In this document: positions 20,057 through 31,779 of the stretch, one piece after another
Numbering within the stretch: the stretch's first letter is position 1
Layout: each line of letters opens with the position of its first letter
From: Pseudomonas brassicacearum subsp. brassicacearum
Lineage (GTDB): Bacteria; Pseudomonadota; Gammaproteobacteria; Pseudomonadales; Pseudomonadaceae
Reading direction: 5' to 3'
DNA: 64,000 nt
NCBI RefSeq assembly: GCF_008801605.1
Contig: NZ_VZPJ01000005.1
Span: 186,001 to 250,000 of the forward strand
Notes under the pieces: model-generated
What the model was told of the DNA's origin: nothing
Seen by the model: only the letters and a program-made list of their open reading frames with translations
Databases searched by the model: none
Program-made: the position numbers and the translations under genes

Positions 20057-20872
20057 TTACTTCTTGGCCTGCTGATAAAGCGGCATCACCTTCGGAATCG
20101 CCGCCTGCAACGAAGCGATACGGCTGCTCGAGGACGGGTGGGTGCTCATGAATTCCGGTGGTGCGCCTTCCGAGGCCTTGGCCATCTTGTTCCACAAGGT
20201 GATCGCCGCGTTCGGGTCGTAGCCGGCGCGGGCGGCCAGTTCGAGGCCGATCAGGTCGGCTTCGTTCTCGTTGCCGCGGCTGTTGGGCAAGGTCATGCCG
20301 TAGTTGGCGACGGTGTCGGCCAACGCCAGGCTGTCCTGGCCCAGGCCGAACAAGGCGCCAGCGCCCTGCTTGGCCATCTCGATGCCATAGGCCTTGGACA
20401 TCGCTTCGCGCCCGTGCTCGCGCAGGGCGTGGGCGATTTCGTGGCCCATGATCGCGGCGATTTCAGCGTCGGTCAGCTTCAACTGGTCGATCAGGCCGGT
20501 GTAGAACATGATCTTGCCGCCAGGACCGCAATTGGCGTTGAGCTCATCGCTCTTGATCAGGTTCACTTCCCAGTTCCACTGCGCCGAATCCGGGCGGAAC
20601 ACAGGTGCCTGGGCGATCAAGCGGTCGGCAATGACCTGGATGCGCTTGGCATCGTTACTGGTCTTGTCCAGCGCGCCCTGGGCTTTCGCCTCACCCATCG
20701 TCTTCTGGTAGGACTGGGCGTACATCTGGTTGACCTCATCGGTCGACAGCATGCTGAACATGTACTGCTTGCGTTCCACGCCCACGGCTCCGCCGCTGGT
20801 GGTATTGACCGACTGGCAACCGGTGAGCAGCAGAGCCGCGCTCAGAGCACTCACCATCAATGTCTTGTTCAT
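20057..20872 (-). CDS. M48-family zinc metalloprotease, lipoprotein
   Basis: 271 aa. The lipobox LLTGC (Cys19) marks a lipoprotein; Gln20 follows, consistent with outer-membrane sorting. The zinc motif HEIAH is at 144-148, and a downstream third ligand is likely the Glu in NENEADLIGLEL (about 203). It resembles E. coli LoiP/YcaL periplasmic proteases that handle outer-membrane proteins. Monocistronic; divergent from the chemoreceptor gene. Confidence 0.9.
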   Translation of the reverse strand: MNKTLMVSALSAALLLTGCQSVNTTSGGAVGVERKQYMFSMLSTDEVNQMYAQSYQKTMGEAKAQGALDKTSNDAKRIQVIADRLIAQAPVFRPDSAQWNWEVNLIKSDELNANCGPGGKIMFYTGLIDQLKLTDAEIAAIMGHEIAHALREHGREAMSKAYGIEMAKQGAGALFGLGQDSLALADTVANYGMTLPNSRGNENEADLIGLELAARAGYDPNAAITLWNKMAKASEGAPPEFMSTHPSSSSRIASLQAAIPKVMPLYQQAKK

Positions 20873-21090
20873 GTAAAAGAAGCTCCCTGGAAACGTGGGC
20901 GTATCCTAGGCCTTGATTTGTATCGGCGCCAGATACAGAACGAGGGATTACAGGTTTTTCGGACAGACCCTACACAGTCCATTTGCGACACCCACGCAGC
21001 TAAAACAGTCAGCCGACGAACAGCGCCTCATGCCGCGCCACAGAAACGCCGATAACGGCTCCAGACGTCATTTCCGCGTCCGGAGCCTTT

Positions 21091-23229
21091 ATGAAATTCA
21101 GATCGATCCAGTTTTCCGTGGCCGCCCTCGCCGGCGCCATTGTGCTCAGCGTGGTGGCCGCCCTTGTGCTGTACGCACTGTTTGCCGGCGCGCGCACCCA
21201 GGATATGGTGCAACAGCGGACCAAGGCGCAGTTCGAACAACTCATCGAACAACGCCTCACTGCCCTGGCCCGCACCCAGGCGAGCCTGATCCAGCGGGAA
21301 CTGGAAGCCCCGCTGCTGCTCGCCCGCGGCCTGGCCACCAGCAACGCCTTGATGGGCATGAACGGCACGGACGGCAACCCGCAATTGAAGGTGCCCCGCG
21401 AGCAAATGATCAGCCTGTTGCGCGAAACCGTGGTGCGCAACCCGAAGATCCTCGGTGCCTACATCGCCTGGGAACCGAACGCCATCGACCATGACGACGC
21501 CAACTATGTGAACAGCCAGGTGGTGGGCATGGAAACCAACGGGCGTTTCCTGCCGTGGTGGTTCCGTAACCAGGACGGCTCCCTGGGCCTGGAAAAACTC
21601 GCCGACGTGACCGACCAGAAACTGCTTTCCACCGGCATCCGCGCCAGTGAGTACTACCTGTGCTCCCAGGACAGCAAGAAAGCCTGCGTGATCGACCCGG
21701 CGCCCTATCGCGTGGGCAGCACGATGACCATGCTCGCCTCGTTCATCGAACCGATCATGATCGATGGCAAGTTCCAGGGCATCGTCGGTGCCGACCTGTC
21801 GGTGAACTTCATCCAGGACATGCTCGTGGCCGCCGATGGCAAGTTGTACGACGGCGCCGGGGAAATGGCCTTGCTCTCCAGCAACAATCGACTGGTGGCC
21901 TTTACCAAGGACCCGAGCAAACTCGGGGAAAAGGCCAGTGACCTGCTGGACGCCAGTGCACTGGATAACCTCGCCAGGCTGGGCGCCGGCGAAGTGCGCT
22001 ATGACATCGACGAAGAACACGGGCATATCGAGGTGTACATGCCGTTCGGCATCGGCGAGACCAACGCCCGCTGGACGCTGATGTTGCAGCTGCCGCTGAA
22101 CGCGGTCATGGCCGACCTGCAAGCGCTGCAGAAGGACCTCGACCATCAGCGTCAGGCCGATATCTTCGGCATGGCGATAGTGGGCCTGGTGATTGCCGGC
22201 ATCGGGCTGCTGGTGATCTGGCTGGTGGGCCACGGCATTGCCCGTCCGCTCAAGCAAATGGTGGCGATGCTCGATGACATCGCCCAGGGCGAAGGCGACC
22301 TGACCCGTCGCCTGGTCAGCGACCGCGCCGATGAACTGGGGGCGATCGCCAGGGGCTTCAACACCTTCCTGAGCAAGTTGCAGGGCATGATCACCCAGGT
22401 GGTGACCTCGGTGCAGAGCGTCAGCGATTCGTCGGAGCACACCGCCGATATCGCGATCCGCACCAACCAGGGCGTGCACAAGCAGATGTCGGAGATCGAT
22501 CAGGTCGCCACTGCCGTGCACGAAATGACCGCCACCGCCCAGGACGTGGCCCGCAACGCGACCCAAGCCGCCCAGGCCGCCAGCCATGCAGACCAGGCTG
22601 CCAGCCAGGGCATGCAGATCGTGCGGGACACCTCCACCTCCATCGGCGCCCTGGCCGTGGAAATCGGCAAGGCGGTGGGCGTGGTGCAGACCCTGGCCAA
22701 GGACAGCGAGAACATCAACGCGATCCTCACCGCCATCCGCGGAATCGCCGAGCAGACCAACCTGCTGGCCCTCAACGCCGCCATCGAAGCCGCCCGGGCC
22801 GGTGAACAGGGCCGTGGTTTCGCGGTAGTCGCCGATGAAGTGCGCAACCTGGCGCAGAAGACGCAACAGGCGACCGAAGAGATCCAGACGATGATCCAAC
22901 AGTTGCAACAAGGCACTCGGGATGTGGTGCAGGTGATGGAAGACAGCCAGAACCGTACCGACGAAAGCGTGCAGCATGCGGCGAAAGCGGCCCAGGCCCT
23001 GGAGACGATCACCCAGGCAGTGTCGGTGATCAACGACATGAACACCCAGATCGCCAGCGCCGCCGAGGAACAAAGCGCCGTGGCCGATGACATCAACCGT
23101 AACGTGATCAACATCGGGCAAGTAGCGAACGAAGTCGCCAGCGGCGCCGATGAGTCCAGTGCAGCCAGCGCCGGGTTGACCAAACTGGCGGAGCAGCAGC
23201 GGCGGTTGATCAATCAGTTCAGGGTCTGA
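21091..23229 (+). CDS. Methyl-accepting chemotaxis protein with dCache sensor
   Basis: 712 aa. TM1 is at about 10-31. A large periplasmic part (about 32-355) has the size and WYxPWWFRN-like features of a double Cache domain that usually binds amino acids or organic acids. TM2 is at about 358-381, a HAMP domain at about 382-435, and the signalling domain extends to the end, with the hairpin tip [20 protein letters not shown] (split: [15 protein letters not shown]) around 555. No C-terminal CheR-tether pentapeptide is present. The ligand is unknown. Confidence 0.95.
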   Translation: MKFRSIQFSVAALAGAIVLSVVAALVLYALFAGARTQDMVQQRTKAQFEQLIEQRLTALARTQASLIQRELEAPLLLARGLATSNALMGMNGTDGNPQLKVPREQMISLLRETVVRNPKILGAYIAWEPNAIDHDDANYVNSQVVGMETNGRFLPWWFRNQDGSLGLEKLADVTDQKLLSTGIRASEYYLCSQDSKKACVIDPAPYRVGSTMTMLASFIEPIMIDGKFQGIVGADLSVNFIQDMLVAADGKLYDGAGEMALLSSNNRLVAFTKDPSKLGEKASDLLDASALDNLARLGAGEVRYDIDEEHGHIEVYMPFGIGETNARWTLMLQLPLNAVMADLQALQKDLDHQRQADIFGMAIVGLVIAGIGLLVIWLVGHGIARPLKQMVAMLDDIAQGEGDLTRRLVSDRADELGAIARGFNTFLSKLQGMITQVVTSVQSVSDSSEHTADIAIRTNQGVHKQMSEIDQVATAVHEMTATAQDVARNATQAAQAASHADQAASQGMQIVRDTSTSIGALAVEIGKAVGVVQTLAKDSENINAILTAIRGIAEQTNLLALNAAIEAARAGEQGRGFAVVADEVRNLAQKTQQATEEIQTMIQQLQQGTRDVVQVMEDSQNRTDESVQHAAKAAQALETITQAVSVINDMNTQIASAAEEQSAVADDINRNVINIGQVANEVASGADESSAASAGLTKLAEQQRRLINQFRV

Positions 23230-23241
23230 TCCAAAGGCCCC

Positions 23242-23400
23242 ATCGCGAGCAAGCTCGCTCCCACAGGGGGGGTAGGCGGTGGCATGCCGATTTGTGAACG
23301 CAGCAGAACAACTGTGGGAGCAAAGCTTGCTCGCGATGGCGTCGTCACGGACAACAAAACCGCTATCGCGAGCAAGCTTTGCTCCCACAGACTCCCACAG
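23242..23400. repeat. Cluster of three REP elements
   Basis: Copies at 23242-23266 (ATCGCGAGCAAGCTCGCTCC), 23312-23337 (TGTGGGAGCAAAGCTTGCTC) and 23364-23390 (TATCGCGAGCAAGCTTTGCT) alternate in orientation. They occupy the space between the convergent chemoreceptor and hisC genes. Confidence 0.8.
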
Positions 23401-23415
23401 GTTCAATGCAGGGGT

Positions 23416-24468
23416 TTAGAGTTCGCCGAGGGCTTCTACCAGCGCTTGGTTCTGCTCCGGTGTGCCGATGCTGATCCGCAGGAACTGGGCAATCCGCTCC
23501 TGTTTGAAGTGCCGCACGATCACACCCTGCTCCCGCAGTTTCGCCGCCAACCCTGCCGCATCGTGCCGGGGGTGGCGGGCGAAGATGAAGTTGGCCGCCG
23601 AGGGCAGCACTTCAAAGCCCTTGGCTTGCAGTTGGGCCACGACCCATTCACGGTGCTCGATGACCAACTGGCAGGTCCGGTCGAAATGCTCGCGGTCGTC
23701 GAACGCCGCCGCGCCGCCGACATTCGCCAGGCGATCCAGCGGATAGGAGTTGAAGCTGTTCTTGATCCGCTCCAGCGCTTCGATCAGGTCCGGATGGCCC
23801 ACCGCCAGGCCCACGCGCAGCCCCGCCAGGGAGCGGGACTTGGACAGGGTCTGGGTCACCAGCAGGTTCGGATAGCGATCCACCAGGCTGATGGCCGTCT
23901 CGCCGCCGAAGTCGATATAGGCCTCGTCGACCACTACCACCGAATCCGGGCTGGCCTTGAGGATCTGCTCGACCGCTTCCAGCGCCAGCAGGCAGCCGGT
24001 CGGCGCGTTCGGGTTGGGGAAAATGATCCCGCCATTGGGTTTGGCGTAGTCTGCCGGGTCGATCCGGAATTGCTCATCCAGCGGCACCGCATCGAACTGG
24101 ATGCCGTACAGCCCGCAATACACGGGATAGAAGCTGTAGCTGATGTCCGGGAACAACAGCGGCTGGTCGTGCTGCAACAGACCGTGAAAAATGTGCGCCA
24201 GCACTTCATCCGAGCCATTACCCAGGAACACCTGGTTGCTCTGCACGCCGTAATATCGGGCCACGGCGCCTTTCAGCAGGTCACTGTTGGGATCCGGGTA
24301 CAGGCGCAGGTTGTCGTTCAACTCGGTCTGCATGGCCGCCAAGGCCTTGGGCGATGGGCCGTAGGGGTTCTCGTTGGTATTGAGCTTGACCAGCCGGGTC
24401 AGCTTCGGCTGTTCGCCCGGCACGTAGGGCACCAGGTTCTTGACGAACGGGCTCCAGAATTTACTCAT
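23416..24468 (-). CDS. hisC: Histidinol-phosphate aminotransferase
   Basis: 350 aa PLP enzyme converting imidazole acetol phosphate and glutamate to histidinol phosphate. Features: [11 protein letters not shown] near the N-terminus, [10 protein letters not shown] (around 75), FPNPNAPTG (around 152) and the PLP lysine in [14 protein letters not shown] (around 210). Start chosen at ATG 24468 ([10 protein letters not shown]), one base after the hisD stop (TGA-A-ATG). It is the last gene of hisG-hisD-hisC. Confidence 0.96.
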   Translation of the reverse strand: MSKFWSPFVKNLVPYVPGEQPKLTRLVKLNTNENPYGPSPKALAAMQTELNDNLRLYPDPNSDLLKGAVARYYGVQSNQVFLGNGSDEVLAHIFHGLLQHDQPLLFPDISYSFYPVYCGLYGIQFDAVPLDEQFRIDPADYAKPNGGIIFPNPNAPTGCLLALEAVEQILKASPDSVVVVDEAYIDFGGETAISLVDRYPNLLVTQTLSKSRSLAGLRVGLAVGHPDLIEALERIKNSFNSYPLDRLANVGGAAAFDDREHFDRTCQLVIEHREWVVAQLQAKGFEVLPSAANFIFARHPRHDAAGLAAKLREQGVIVRHFKQERIAQFLRISIGTPEQNQALVEALGEL

Positions 24469-24469
24469 T

Positions 24470-25807
24470 TCAGTTCCCCTGACCTTCAATGGAGTTTTCG
24501 TCAAGAATGCGGTACTCGGCGCTGCGGGCGTGGGCGCTCAGCGATTCGCCACGGGCCAGCACCGAAGCGGTCTTGCCCAGTTCGGAGGCGCCCTGCTCGG
24601 AGCAGAAGATGATCGACGAGCGTTTCTGGAAGTCATACACCCCCAGCGGCGACGAGAAGCGCGCGGTGCCGGAAGTCGGCAACACGTGGTTGGGGCCTGC
24701 GCAATAGTCGCCCAGGGCCTCACTGGTGTGACGACCCATGAAGATCGCACCGGCGTGACGGATCTGCGGCAGCCAGGCCTGCGGGTCGGCGACCGACAAT
24801 TCCAGGTGTTCCGGCGCGATACGGTTGGCGACTTCGATGGCCTGCTCCATGTCGCGGACCTTGATCAGCGCGCCACGGCCATTGATCGACGTATTGATGA
24901 TCTCGGCGCGGTCCATGGTCGGCAGCAGCTTGTCGATGCTGGCGGCGACCTTGTCGAGGAACTCGGCGTCCGGGCTGACCAGGATCGCCTGGGCGTCTTC
25001 GTCGTGCTCGGCCTGGGAAAACAGGTCCATGGCGATCCAGTCCGGGTCGGTCTGGCCGTCGCACACCACGAGGATTTCCGAAGGGCCGGCGATCATGTCG
25101 ATGCCGACCTGGCCAAACACGTGGCGCTTGGCGGTGGCGACATAGATGTTGCCCGGCCCGACCACCTTGTCGACCCGCGGCACGCTTTCGGTGCCATAGG
25201 CCAGCGCAGCCACGGCCTGGGCACCGCCGATGGTGAACACCCGGTCCACACCAGCGATGCAAGCGGCGGCCAGCACCAGTTCGTTGATTTCACCGCGCGG
25301 GGTCGGGACGACCATGACCACTTCGGTCACGCCGGCAACCTTGGCCGGGATGGCGTTCATCAGCACCGAGGACGGATAGGACGCCTTGCCACCCGGCACG
25401 TACAGGCCGGCGCGGTCCAGCGGCGTGACCTTCTGGCCCAGCACGGTGCCGTCGGCTTCGGTGTAGCTCCAGGAGTCCTGTTTCTGCCTTTCGTGATAGT
25501 CGCGCACTCGGGACGCGGCCTTTTCCAAGGCTTCGCGCTGGGGCACGGTGATCCGGGTCAGGGCCAGTTCCAGTCGCTCGCGCGGCAGGATCAGGTCGGC
25601 CATGGACGCCACTTGCAGGCCGTCGAACTTCTGGGTGAATTCCACCAGGGCAGCATCGCCACGCTCGCGCACAGCCTTGATGATGTCCAGCACCCGCTGA
25701 TTGACCGAGTCGTCAGACACGCTTTCCCAGCTCAGCAGATGATCCAGATGATGTGCGAAATCCGGGTCGGCAGCATTGAGTCGGCGAATCGAAGTGGGAG
25801 CGGTCAT
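24470..25807 (-). CDS. hisD: Histidinol dehydrogenase
   Basis: 445 aa zinc enzyme that performs the last two NAD-dependent oxidations from histidinol to histidine. Visible family segments: [20 protein letters not shown] (given in part: [12 protein letters not shown]), [24 protein letters not shown] with the Zn-binding Gln/His, and [16 protein letters not shown] (in part: [10 protein letters not shown]). hisG lies 123 bases upstream, and hisC follows after a single base. Confidence 0.97.
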   Translation of the reverse strand: MTAPTSIRRLNAADPDFAHHLDHLLSWESVSDDSVNQRVLDIIKAVRERGDAALVEFTQKFDGLQVASMADLILPRERLELALTRITVPQREALEKAASRVRDYHERQKQDSWSYTEADGTVLGQKVTPLDRAGLYVPGGKASYPSSVLMNAIPAKVAGVTEVVMVVPTPRGEINELVLAAACIAGVDRVFTIGGAQAVAALAYGTESVPRVDKVVGPGNIYVATAKRHVFGQVGIDMIAGPSEILVVCDGQTDPDWIAMDLFSQAEHDEDAQAILVSPDAEFLDKVAASIDKLLPTMDRAEIINTSINGRGALIKVRDMEQAIEVANRIAPEHLELSVADPQAWLPQIRHAGAIFMGRHTSEALGDYCAGPNHVLPTSGTARFSSPLGVYDFQKRSSIIFCSEQGASELGKTASVLARGESLSAHARSAEYRILDENSIEGQGN

Positions 25808-25930
25808 AGCGAGGGCCTCATTAATGGCAAATGCTCAGGCGCCCTAAGCTACCAGTCCATTCGCGTGGGCACCTGAGAAAATTGGCTATGACACGGATAG
25901 ACGGGCGCGACTCAAGGTCGCGCAGGTGAA

Positions 25931-26566
25931 TCAGCCGCGGTGTCGCGATTCCACTGCCTTGCGCAGGGTATCGATCAGAGCCTGGATACGGGCGTGCTGC
26001 ATTTTCATCGAAGCCTTGTTGACGATCAGCCGGGAGGTGATGTCGGCGATGAAATCCTGGGGTTCCAGGCCATTTGCCCGCAGGGTGTTGCCGGTGTCGA
26101 CCACGTCGATGATCTTGTCCGCCAGGCCGATCAGCGGCGCCAGCTCCATCGAACCGTACAACTTGATGATATCGACCTGACGGCCCTGCTCGGCGTAATA
26201 ACGCTTGGCAATATTGACGAACTTGGTCGCCACGCGCAAACGCCCCTTGGGCTCCGGCGCGCCAACTTTACCGGCGGTCATCAGCTTGCAGCGGGCGATC
26301 TGCAGGTCCAGGGGCTCGTACAGGCCCTGGCCGCCGTATTCCATCAGCACGTCCTTGCCGGCAACGCCCAGGTCGGCGGCGCCATGTTCCACGTAGGTCG
26401 GCACATCGGTGGCACGCACGATCAGCAAGCGCACGTCGGCCTGGGTCGTGGGGATGATCAGCTTGCGGCTCTTGTCCGGATTCTCGGTCGGCACGATGCC
26501 CGCTTCAGCCAGAAGCGGCAGGGTGTCGTCAAGGATGCGGCCCTTGGACAGTGCGATGGTCAACAT
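25931..26566 (-). CDS. hisG: ATP phosphoribosyltransferase catalytic subunit, short form
   Basis: 211 aa, the short (HisG-S) form that lacks the C-terminal regulatory domain and needs the HisRS-like partner HisZ; hisZ is not in this window. It joins PRPP to ATP, the first and feedback-controlled step of histidine synthesis. Recognised by [19 protein letters not shown] at the N-terminus (here shortened) and the PRPP loop [13 protein letters not shown] around 155. The leader upstream holds a 13-bp hairpin and a 122-bp palindromic element. Confidence 0.96.
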   Translation of the reverse strand: MLTIALSKGRILDDTLPLLAEAGIVPTENPDKSRKLIIPTTQADVRLLIVRATDVPTYVEHGAADLGVAGKDVLMEYGGQGLYEPLDLQIARCKLMTAGKVGAPEPKGRLRVATKFVNIAKRYYAEQGRQVDIIKLYGSMELAPLIGLADKIIDVVDTGNTLRANGLEPQDFIADITSRLIVNKASMKMQHARIQALIDTLRKAVESRHRG

Positions 26567-26622
26567 GGGAAACGTCAGTCCTTATCAAGGTACTCATGCC
26601 CGGTCGCAAGCGGCGCCGGACA

Positions 26623-26652
26623 CACATCGAGGGTGCAAACACCCTCGATGTG
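26623..26652 (-). promoter_or_regulatory. Perfect 13-bp stem-loop in the hisG leader
   Basis: CACATCGAGGGTG (26623-26635) and CACCCTCGATGTG (26640-26652) pair exactly around a 4-base loop, 57 bases upstream of the hisG ATG. No T-run follows on the minus strand and no His-rich leader peptide is visible, so classical his attenuation is unlikely. It may be a terminator for murA, a pause site or an mRNA stabiliser. Confidence 0.55.
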
Positions 26653-26685
26653 AAACAAAATCAACGGACACATCCTTGTGCCCAC

Positions 26686-26807
26686 GGAAAGTGCCTGCGC
26701 GACGATCATACTGCGTTGAAAACAGGCTCGGAATGCTCATTGACAATCAGTCAACTCCGCTTCCTCGCCTGTTTTCGCCTTGCCTGATCGCCGCGCAGTC
26801 ACTTTCC
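26686..26807 (-). repeat. ~120-bp nested palindromic element, copy A
   Basis: The ends are 23-base inverted repeats with two mismatches (GGAAAGTGCCTGCGCGACG at the left). Inside, AAAACAGGC (26719-26727) pairs with GCCTGTTTT (26767-26775), and at the apex TTGAC/GTCAA close a 5-base loop. The core 118 bases differ from copy B (44388-44505) at 8 positions, two of which form a compensatory base pair. It starts 3 bases beyond the murA stop and lies upstream of hisG. Confidence 0.85.
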
Positions 26808-26809
26808 AA

Positions 26810-28337
<1,528 letters not shown>

Positions 28338-28383
28338 GCTCAACCTCAATCGGCGCCCTGTGCGCGCGGGTCGCACATCATAC

Positions 28384-28437
28384 AAAAAAGCCCCGCGCCT
28401 GCGAACCCCGCGAAGCAGGACTCTGACGGGGGGACTT
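28384..28437 (-). terminator. Probable terminator of the mla operon
   Basis: On the minus strand, AGTCCCC pairs imperfectly with GGGGCT and an inner CCTGC/GCAGG stem adds to it, followed by six T (28389-28384). It lies between the mlaB stop and the ibaG start. Confidence 0.55.
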
Positions 28438-28452
28438 TTCCAACAATGTGGC

Positions 28453-28770
28453 TCAGGGGTGCGCCAACAACTCGGTCAGCTCGCTGACCTGGGCTATTTC
28501 GCGCATATCTTCGGGCATCCCACGGATGCTCCACGTTTTGCCGGCTGCCTTGGCGTCCCGCATGAAGCACAGCAGCAGCGACAGGCCGACGCTGCTGGAC
28601 TTCTGCACCGCCGAGCAGTCAATGACCACCTCGGCGGCACTGACGGACTTGATCAGCGCCTGGCCCTCCTTGCGCAGGGCCGGGCCGGTGCGGTAATCCA
28701 GCACGCCACTGAGCATTAGCACGCCAGCCTCACCCAGACGAACGGCGGACTCACTCACCGACTCGATCAT
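28453..28770 (-). CDS. mlaB: MlaB, STAS-domain subunit of the Mla phospholipid transporter
   Basis: 105 aa cytoplasmic STAS protein that binds the ATPase MlaF and is needed for its activity. The conserved segment VIDCSAVQKSSSVGLSLLL (around 50-68) matches the STAS core. Its ATG overlaps the mlaC stop by four bases (ATGA). It is the last gene of mlaFEDCB and is followed by a terminator-like structure. Confidence 0.88.
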   Translation of the reverse strand: MIESVSESAVRLGEAGVLMLSGVLDYRTGPALRKEGQALIKSVSAAEVVIDCSAVQKSSSVGLSLLLCFMRDAKAAGKTWSIRGMPEDMREIAQVSELTELLAHP

Positions 28771-29420
28771 TGTGCCTGCTTCTCTTTGGCATCTTCGGCC
28801 ACTTCCTTGGCCTTGGCGACCTCACCGGCCCAACCGTTGATGGTCTTGTCCAGGTCGTTGCCATTGCGCTGCATCGCGTCGGCGAACTGATCGCGGAACA
28901 GCTTGCCGATGTTGATGCCATTGATGATCACGTTGCGCACCTTCCACTCGTCGTTGATTTTCTCGAGTGTGTAGGAGACAGGGTAGATCGCGCCGTTGTT
29001 GCCTTTGACCTGCATGTCGACGCTGGTGCGGGTGCCGCTTTCGTCCTTGGCCGGCGAAACGGTGATGCCCTGGTTGTTGTATTCAAGCAAGGCGTTGCCA
29101 TAGAACTGCATCAGGCTGCGCTTGAAGTTCTCCTGGAACCGGGTCATCTGCGCCGGGCTGGCCTTGCGCGAGTACTTGACGGTCATGATGCTCTTGGAGA
29201 TGCCGTCGGCGTCCACCACGGGGCCGACGATGCCGTTCAGCGCGTCATAGAACGCGCTCGGGTCCTGCTTGTATTTCTCTTTGTTGGCGGAAAGGTCCGC
29301 CAACAGCCGGGTCGTCGTGTCCTGGATGATGTCATGGGCCGAAGGCGCAGCCACGGCGTTAGCCATCAACGGCAGCGCGGCGAGCAGCACCAACAAGCCA
29401 CGTCGCAAGATAGAGATCAT
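28767..29420 (-). CDS. mlaC: MlaC, periplasmic phospholipid carrier
   Basis: 217 aa with a cleavable signal peptide (LLVLLAALPLMANAVAAPS). MlaC ferries phospholipids between the outer-membrane MlaA-porin complex and the MlaFEDB complex. Family landmarks include FQENFKRSLMQFYGNALLEY and EWKVRNVIINGINIGKLFRDQ (each in part: RSLMQFYGNAL, VRNVIINGINIGK). The tail is rich in Lys/Glu/Ala. It lies 11 bases downstream of mlaD. Confidence 0.93.
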   Translation of the reverse strand: MISILRRGLLVLLAALPLMANAVAAPSAHDIIQDTTTRLLADLSANKEKYKQDPSAFYDALNGIVGPVVDADGISKSIMTVKYSRKASPAQMTRFQENFKRSLMQFYGNALLEYNNQGITVSPAKDESGTRTSVDMQVKGNNGAIYPVSYTLEKINDEWKVRNVIINGINIGKLFRDQFADAMQRNGNDLDKTINGWAGEVAKAKEVAEDAKEKQAQ

Positions 29421-29431
29421 TCAAAAGCTCC

Positions 29432-29899
29432 TCATTTGGCGTCTTTGCTAACGGTATTGAGCAGGAATTTACCGATCAGGTCCTCGAGCACCAGGGATGA
29501 TTGCGTGTCGTGGATAACGCCACCGTCCTTGAGCACGGTATCTTCCCCACCCACGCTGATGCCAATGTATTTCTCACCCAGCAGCCCAGCCGTGAGGATA
29601 GATGCAGTGGAATCAGTCGGCAGGTTATCCACGCGCTTTTCCAACTGCAGCGTCACCCGACCGGTGAAATCCTCGCGATTCAGATCGATTGCCGTGACCT
29701 TGCCGATGGTGACACCGGCCATGGTCACTTTGGCTCTGACCGTCAAACCGGCGATATTGTCAAAGTTTGCATAAAGTTTATAAGTATCGGTGCTTGCCGT
29801 CGGCGCCAGCCCACTGACCCGCAGGGCCAGCAGCAGCAAAGCCAGGATGCCAGCCAGCAAGAAAAGGCCGACACCGATTTCCAGGGTGCGGTTTTGCAT
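29432..29899 (-). CDS. mlaD: MlaD, MCE-domain periplasmic ring subunit
   Basis: 155 aa with one N-terminal membrane helix (about 7-27) and one MCE domain (about 38-115) that forms a hexameric ring for lipid passage. The typical MCE opening YKLYANFDNIAGLTVRAKV is present (in part: NFDNIAGLTVRAKV), as is GLLGEKYIGIS. The start overlaps the mlaE stop by one base (TGATG). Confidence 0.95.
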   Translation of the reverse strand: MQNRTLEIGVGLFLLAGILALLLLALRVSGLAPTASTDTYKLYANFDNIAGLTVRAKVTMAGVTIGKVTAIDLNREDFTGRVTLQLEKRVDNLPTDSTASILTAGLLGEKYIGISVGGEDTVLKDGGVIHDTQSSLVLEDLIGKFLLNTVSKDAK

Positions 29900-30696
29900 C
29901 AGAAATCTCCAAACATCAAGGCGGTCAGAATAAAGTCAAGGCCCAGGACCGCCAGCGAGGCGTACACCACGGTCTTGGTTGTGGCACGGCTGATCCCCTC
30001 TGACGTGGGCTCACAGTCATAGCCTTGAAACACGGCGATCCAGGTCACGACGAAAGCGAATACGGCACTTTTGATCACGCCATTGAGGACATCGTCGAGG
30101 AAGTCGACGCTGTTTTGCATGTTCGACCAGTAGGAACCTTCATAGACCCCCAGCCAGTCTACCGCCACCCACGAGCCGCCCCAGATCCCCACGACGCTGA
30201 AAATGATCGCCAGCACCGGCAGGGAAATGAAACCGGCCCACAGGCGCGGGGCAATGATGTATTTGAGTGGGTCGACGCCGATCATTTCCAGGCTGGACAA
30301 TTGTTCGGTGGACTTCATGTTGCCGATTTCGGCGGTCAACGCCGAACCGGCACGCCCGGCGAACAGCAGCGCCGTGACCACCGGGCCGAGCTCACGCAGC
30401 AGCGTCAGCGCAACCATCTGCCCGACCGCCTGCTCCGAACCGTAGCTGGACAAGATGTTGAAACCTTGCAGCGCCAGGACCATGCCGATGAAGATCCCGG
30501 AGACCACGATGATCACCAGGGACATCACGCCCACCGAGTGCAACTGCTTGACCAGCAGGCCGAAACCGCCGCCCGTCGAGTTGCGACCGAGCAAGGCGTG
30601 CATCAGGAACAGCGAGGAACGGCCCAGTACCGCCACCACATCGATGCCGGAACGGCCGAACAGGCGAACTCTTTCCAATAGTGATTTCTTGCGCAT
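29899..30696 (-). CDS. mlaE: MlaE, inner-membrane permease of the Mla transporter
   Basis: 265 aa permease with about five hydrophobic segments. It carries the family stretch [21 protein letters not shown] (in part: [16 protein letters not shown]), where the Glu-rich loop contacts MlaF. It overlaps mlaF by one base on one side and mlaD on the other, a tightly coupled operon. Confidence 0.96.
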   Translation of the reverse strand: MRKKSLLERVRLFGRSGIDVVAVLGRSSLFLMHALLGRNSTGGGFGLLVKQLHSVGVMSLVIIVVSGIFIGMVLALQGFNILSSYGSEQAVGQMVALTLLRELGPVVTALLFAGRAGSALTAEIGNMKSTEQLSSLEMIGVDPLKYIIAPRLWAGFISLPVLAIIFSVVGIWGGSWVAVDWLGVYEGSYWSNMQNSVDFLDDVLNGVIKSAVFAFVVTWIAVFQGYDCEPTSEGISRATTKTVVYASLAVLGLDFILTALMFGDF

Positions 30697-31505
30697 CAGC
30701 GCTTCCCCAGCAGATCGGTACGGTAATCCGTGGCCGGAAAATGGAACGCCACCGGCCCGTCCGGATCACCCTTCATGAATTGGCGGATGCGCGGATTGTC
30801 CGAATCCGCCAGTTCCTGGGGCGTGCCCTGCCCCAGCACCTGGCTATCGCCAACCACATAGATGTAGTCGGCAATGCTCGCGGTTTCGGCCAGGTCGTGG
30901 GAGACCACGATGCTGGTGATGCCCAGCGCATCGTTGAGCAGGCGGATCAGGCGCACGAGCACGCCCATGGCGATCGGGTCCTGGCCGACGAAGGGCTCGT
31001 CGTACATGAGGATCTTCGGATCGAGGGCAATAGCCCGCGCCAACGCGACCCGACGCTTCATGCCGCCGGACAGCTCGTCGGGCATCAGGTCGAGGGCGCC
31101 CCGCAGCCCAACGGCCTGCAACTTGAGCAGGACGATGTCGCGAATCATCTCTTCCGGCAGCTCGGTATGGACCCGCAGCGGGAACGCCACGTTCTCGAAT
31201 ACATCGAGATCGGTAAACAGCGCGCCACTCTGGAACAGCACACCCATGTGCTTGCGCGCATCGAACAGGTCGCTGCGAGACAACTCGGGAAGGTTCTGAC
31301 CATTGACCCAGACTTCGCCGGCGCTGGGGCGCAATTGTGCCCCGATCAGCCGCAGCAGCGTGGTCTTGCCACACCCGGAAGGCCCCATGATGCCGGTGAC
31401 CTTGCCGCGCGGAATGCGAATATCGATGTCATTGAAAATGCTGCGCGTCCCTCGCTTGAAGGACAGTCCCTTCAGCTCGACCGCGTAGGCGTTGTCGGCA
31501 CTCAT
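30696..31505 (-). CDS. mlaF: MlaF, ATPase of the Mla phospholipid transporter
   Basis: 269 aa ABC ATPase. Walker [10 protein letters not shown] at 41-49, signature [14 protein letters not shown] (around 146), Walker [13 protein letters not shown] and switch His in VVSHDLAE. It powers phospholipid movement that keeps the outer leaflet of the outer membrane free of glycerophospholipids; in pseudomonads the genes are also named ttg2 for solvent tolerance. First gene of mlaFEDCB; divergent from kdsD. Confidence 0.96.
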   Translation of the reverse strand: MSADNAYAVELKGLSFKRGTRSIFNDIDIRIPRGKVTGIMGPSGCGKTTLLRLIGAQLRPSAGEVWVNGQNLPELSRSDLFDARKHMGVLFQSGALFTDLDVFENVAFPLRVHTELPEEMIRDIVLLKLQAVGLRGALDLMPDELSGGMKRRVALARAIALDPKILMYDEPFVGQDPIAMGVLVRLIRLLNDALGITSIVVSHDLAETASIADYIYVVGDSQVLGQGTPQELADSDNPRIRQFMKGDPDGPVAFHFPATDYRTDLLGKR

Positions 31506-31739
31506 CTAAACTCCTTGCGATGCAGCCTCACATTCGAATGCCCAGGGCAGCCGACAAGCGCCGGTACCGCCGGGCACACGAACCGGCGGCGAACTATATC
31601 ACTGCAACAGCCAAGCGCCCAAGGCCAACGCCCCGCCTGTTAAGCCTGGTTTAAGGTAAAAAGCCACATTTTATGTCGAACCTTGCGGCCCCTCGAACAA
31701 AGCATGACGAACTTACGTGAGGGAATTGTTCATTGCCGC

Positions 31740-31745
31740 TATAAT
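31740..31745 (+). promoter_or_regulatory. -10 box upstream of kdsD
   Basis: TATAAT at 31740-31745, 34 bases before the kdsD ATG, is a perfect sigma-70 -10 hexamer. No good -35 box lies 16-18 bases upstream, so the promoter may need an activator or rely on other contacts. Confidence 0.45.
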
Positions 31746-31779
31746 CGCCGCCTTTTCATCGGGCTATACGATTTCTGAC

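Noticed and set aside
21028..23406. A ~790-codon open frame antisense to the chemoreceptor gene
   Set aside because: The plus-strand chemoreceptor has full domain structure; the antisense frame is His/Gly/Asp-rich low-complexity sequence typical of a high-GC shadow and matches no family.
26567..26809. Classical his-operon attenuator with a leader peptide
   Set aside because: No short ORF with a run of His codons is visible, and the hairpin lacks a T-tract.
31717..31779. Upstream GTG start for kdsD
   Set aside because: A TATAAT box lies inside that extension, and the added residues are not family-like; ATG 31780 gives the normal 324-aa enzyme.
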